Assembly (NCBI GenBank): GCA_013331265.1
Contig: DUGS01000120.1
Location: 1 to 7,457, forward strand
Length of the DNA: 7,457 nt
Origin: Methanosarcina sp.
GTDB taxonomy: Archaea; Halobacteriota; Methanosarcinia; Methanosarcinales; Methanosarcinaceae
Direction of reading: 5' to 3'
Shown here: piece by piece, positions 6,238 through 7,457 of the stretch
Numbering within the stretch: the first letter of the stretch is position 1
How the letters are laid out: each line of letters starts with the position of its first letter
The notes under the pieces: generated by a model
The model's database searches: none
Told to the model about the DNA's origin: nothing
Seen by the model: the letters and a program-made list of their open reading frames with translations, nothing else
Translations under genes and position numbers: made by a program

Positions 6238-7416
6238 ATGTTTAAAAAAGTAAGTAATATTTTTCTGGTCTATTATAGCTCTTTTACCACAAAATCAGGC
6301 TCGAATATACACATACTCGAACTCTTAAGGAATTTAAATAAATATACGGATGTGGTTTTGTTTGCGCCGGGTCAGAAGGGGATAGAGCATGTTTCCGGAA
6401 TAAAGTATGTTCCTGTGATAGATAATAAGTACCTTGTACAGCCTTCTTATGAATTCATGCTGTCCTTTTATCTTCTGTACTCTTGTATTAGGAACAGACC
6501 TGAAGTACTTTATCTCCGTCAGAACTCCTTTCCGTTCTTCCCTATCGCCCTGTGTAAAACTCTTAAGATCCCCTCTATTATCGAAGTTAACGGGCTGGTT
6601 ATGGACGAGCTCAATGTAAGCAATTCTAAATCCTTTGCATACAGGGTTTTTTCTTATCTTGCACTCCGTTCTGAAAGGTTTAACTATAAATATTGTGACC
6701 GGATAGTTTCCGTAACTGACAAGCTAAAGGATGAACTTGTGAAGCTATATTCGGTTCCTGCAGAAAAAATTACTGTGATCAATAACGGGGCAAATACAGA
6801 TATTTTCAAACCTCTGGATAAGAAGCATGTAAGGGACAGACTCAAACTCGATAATTCAAAAAAGTATATATGTTTTGTAGGGAACCTTGCAGCCTGGCAG
6901 GGCGTTGAATTTCTTGTTTATTCAGCTCCATATATTCTGGAAAAATGCCCTGATGTCCGTTTCCTTGTAGTCGGGGACGGGGCCATGAAGGACAAACTTC
7001 TTGATATTGCATCAGAAATAGGGGTTTCGGACAAATTCACTTTCACCGGAAGAATTCCCTATGAGGATGTTCCTTTGTATATCAACGCCGCTGATGTTTG
7101 TGTTGCTCCTTTTATCAAGGACAGAAATTCAAAAATAGGACTCTCTGCCTTAAAAACATACGAATACCTTGCATGTGGAAAACCTATTGTAGCGAGTAAT
7201 ATACCAGGAGTTAAAGAACTGATAGACCTTTCAGGAGGCGGAATTTCAGTGCCTTCTGAAGACCCAAGAGAACTTGCTAATGCTGTGGTAAAGCTTATTT
7301 CCGATCAAAAGATGCGGGACACTATGGGAGAGCAGGGTCGTAAATATGTTATTGAGAATCATAGTTGGGATGGAGTTGCAAGGAAGATTCTTGATATCTG
7401 TCATGAAATTATTTGA
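6238..7416 (+). CDS. GT4 family glycosyltransferase (retaining, GT-B fold), variant lacking the first Glu of EX7E
   Basis: This 392-residue cytoplasmic enzyme would add a sugar from a nucleotide donor to a glycan precursor. The N-terminal domain has SGSNIHILELLRNL (20-33), where the GSNIH turn is the acceptor-side glycine loop, and VLYLRQN (90-96). The C-terminal domain has VINNGANTDIFKP (180-192), CFVGNLAAWQGVEFLV (212-227), LVVGDG (243-248), FTGRIPYEDVPLYINAADVCVAPF (269-292) and LKTYEYLACGKPIVASNIPGVKEL (305-328). E309 is the second glutamate of the EX7E motif. The first position is glycine (G301), and the usual basic residue before the GV(E/D)YL segment is Q221. Both changes are known in the group of GT4 proteins with a KxxEYxACGKP signature, so activity is likely. 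The ATG at 6238 is chosen because homology begins there and AGGT lies 12 bases upstream. The gene is divergent from the other GT4 gene. Its partner and sugar are not evident. Confidence 0.88.
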   Translation: MFKKVSNIFLVYYSSFTTKSGSNIHILELLRNLNKYTDVVLFAPGQKGIEHVSGIKYVPVIDNKYLVQPSYEFMLSFYLLYSCIRNRPEVLYLRQNSFPFFPIALCKTLKIPSIIEVNGLVMDELNVSNSKSFAYRVFSYLALRSERFNYKYCDRIVSVTDKLKDELVKLYSVPAEKITVINNGANTDIFKPLDKKHVRDRLKLDNSKKYICFVGNLAAWQGVEFLVYSAPYILEKCPDVRFLVVGDGAMKDKLLDIASEIGVSDKFTFTGRIPYEDVPLYINAADVCVAPFIKDRNSKIGLSALKTYEYLACGKPIVASNIPGVKELIDLSGGGISVPSEDPRELANAVVKLISDQKMRDTMGEQGRKYVIENHSWDGVARKILDICHEII

Positions 7417-7420
7417 TATT

Positions 7421-7451
7421 GTCTTTTTGATTTCACAGAATCTTCCTGTGA
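7421..7451 (+). terminator. Possible weak terminator after the second GT4 gene
   Basis: GTCTTTTTG begins five bases after the stop, giving a short T-tract. A six-base stem TCACAG/CTGTGA (7433-7438 with 7446-7451) follows. The T-tract precedes the stem instead of following it, and the window ends here, so this is only a candidate. Confidence 0.25.
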
Positions 7452-7457
7452 TCTCAT

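Overview
The window reads as part of a surface-glycan or protein-glycosylation gene cluster from a methanogenic archaeon, most likely Methanosarcina or a close relative. This is an inference. It rests on moderate-to-low GC with AT-rich, TATA-box-like spacers, on archaeal-type glycosyltransferases (a dolichol-phosphate-sugar-synthase-like GT2 with a two-helix C-terminal anchor, and a large GT-C-like membrane protein), and on purine-rich Shine-Dalgarno sites. No ribosomal or other phylogenetic marker is present, so the genus is not proven.

Layout. Bases 1-340 carry an open frame that enters from the left edge and ends in a 4-base ATGA overlap with the first clear gene. It matches nothing I recognise and may be the tail of a gene or a decayed remnant. 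Two plus-strand GT2 genes follow, 21 bases apart: a polyprenyl-phosphate-sugar-synthase-like enzyme (337-1236) and an ExoA-like membrane-anchored GT2 (1258-2271). A 283-base spacer (2272-2554) is rich in symmetry. It holds two perfect tandem 21-base units, each with a 14-base dyad, then an 8-base inverted repeat, then a set of mutually exclusive hairpins just upstream of the next gene. That gene (2555-4576) encodes a 673-residue polytopic protein with a GT-C-like architecture, and its stop codon lies in the loop of a strong hairpin followed by a T-tract. A 253-base convergent spacer separates it from a minus-strand GT4 glycosyltransferase (4830-6035). A divergent promoter region (6036-6237) leads to a second GT4 gene on the plus strand (6238-7416).

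How the genes could work together (inference). The first GT2 would charge a lipid carrier (dolichyl phosphate) with a sugar on the cytoplasmic face. The ExoA-like GT2 and the two GT4 enzymes would extend a lipid-linked glycan in the cytoplasm from nucleotide sugars. The GT-C-like membrane protein would use the lipid-phosphate-linked sugar on the outer face, through its loop with an acidic residue and a histidine, to modify the glycan or a surface protein. Donors, acceptors and the final polymer cannot be read from the sequence.

I did not find a clearly new defence system, mobile element, CRISPR array or RNA gene. The most unusual signals are the helically phased tandem dyads and the competing hairpins before the GT-C gene, and the unrecognised open frames at the left edge.
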